A stretch of 5,363 nt of DNA from assembly GCA_036389695.1 (NCBI GenBank), contig DASVWG010000076.1:1-5363 (forward strand), given 5' to 3'. Position numbers and translations under genes: made by a program. Of the stretch, positions 5,265 through 5,363 are shown in pieces. Under the pieces are notes generated by a model that saw nothing but the letters and a program-made list of their open reading frames with translations, had not been told where the DNA came from and ran no database searches. The number at the start of each line of letters is the position of its first letter. Position 1 is the stretch's first letter. Source of the stretch: JALZHR01 sp036389695. Its GTDB lineage: Bacteria > Acidobacteriota > Blastocatellia > Pyrinomonadales > Pyrinomonadaceae.

Positions 5265-5363
5265 CTCTGCTGCACCTTTTAAAACGTCTGTGTAAGTTAT
5301 CGGCGCGCTTGCAGAAAAGTTTCCTGTAAATTATGGCTTTGCACCAAAAGTTGGAAATTTTAA
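5265..5363 (-). other. Upstream region of the putative toxin gene (partial)
   Basis: These 99 bases precede the minus-strand gene and contain no gene. A ribosome binding site AAGGTG (5273-5278, minus strand) is visible. The best -10-like element is CATAAT (minus strand, 5335-5330), but the matching -35 position reads ATTTCC, so no promoter is called. The region runs off the window, so further control elements may lie outside. Confidence 0.4.

Noticed and set aside
5330..5357. Possible minus-strand promoter for the putative toxin
   Set aside because: CATAAT is a fair -10, but the -35 position (ATTTCC) matches poorly and no extended -10 is present, so it is not listed as a feature.

Overview
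The window is moderate-GC bacterial DNA carrying the end of a flagellar/type III export gene cluster next to a probable polymorphic toxin-immunity pair. The cluster contains four codirectional genes, fliO-fliP-fliQ-fliR. Intergenic hairpins made of short CGCAAAG and GTTCAAA units, and a GCCAGCAAGATGCTGGC hairpin of a common dispersed type, resemble repeats I associate from memory with Acidobacteriota (Blastocatellia/Pyrinomonadales-like genomes). That assignment is tentative and rests on style of repeat and gene content, not on a search.

Layout: 1-126 is a gene-free leader packed with five small hairpins. fliO (127-519) and fliP (519-1298) overlap in a TAATG junction with a strong Shine-Dalgarno for fliP. 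fliP and fliQ (1476-1745) are separated by a 104-nt palindrome of CGCAAAG units. fliQ and fliR (1837-2694) are separated by a perfect 30-bp inverted repeat of GTTCAAA-like heptamers. fliR has a GTG start and no visible Shine-Dalgarno. The flagellar run stops at fliR; the usual next gene, flhB, is not here.

Downstream, a clear sigma70-type promoter (2765-2793) drives a 132-aa, very acidic protein (2821-3219) that I recognise as resembling the Imm22 (DUF4284) immunity family. Facing it on the minus strand is a 649-aa protein (3315-5264) organised like a polymorphic toxin: a long N-terminal part with no domain I recognise, a central Gly/Ala-rich helical pre-toxin-like section, and a compact His-containing C-terminal domain of a type I cannot name. 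A bidirectional terminator hairpin (3257-3294) lies between the two convergent genes.

Functionally, FliP, FliQ and FliR form the membrane export gate of the flagellar secretion system and FliO assists gate assembly. The two distal genes look like an accessory competition module: a putative secreted toxin and its protecting protein, arranged tail-to-tail rather than in the usual toxin-then-immunity order. The strongest leads are this convergent pair with its unnamed toxin tip, the hairpin/no-SD arrangement ahead of fliR, and an interrupted 20-bp direct repeat bracketing the immunity gene.
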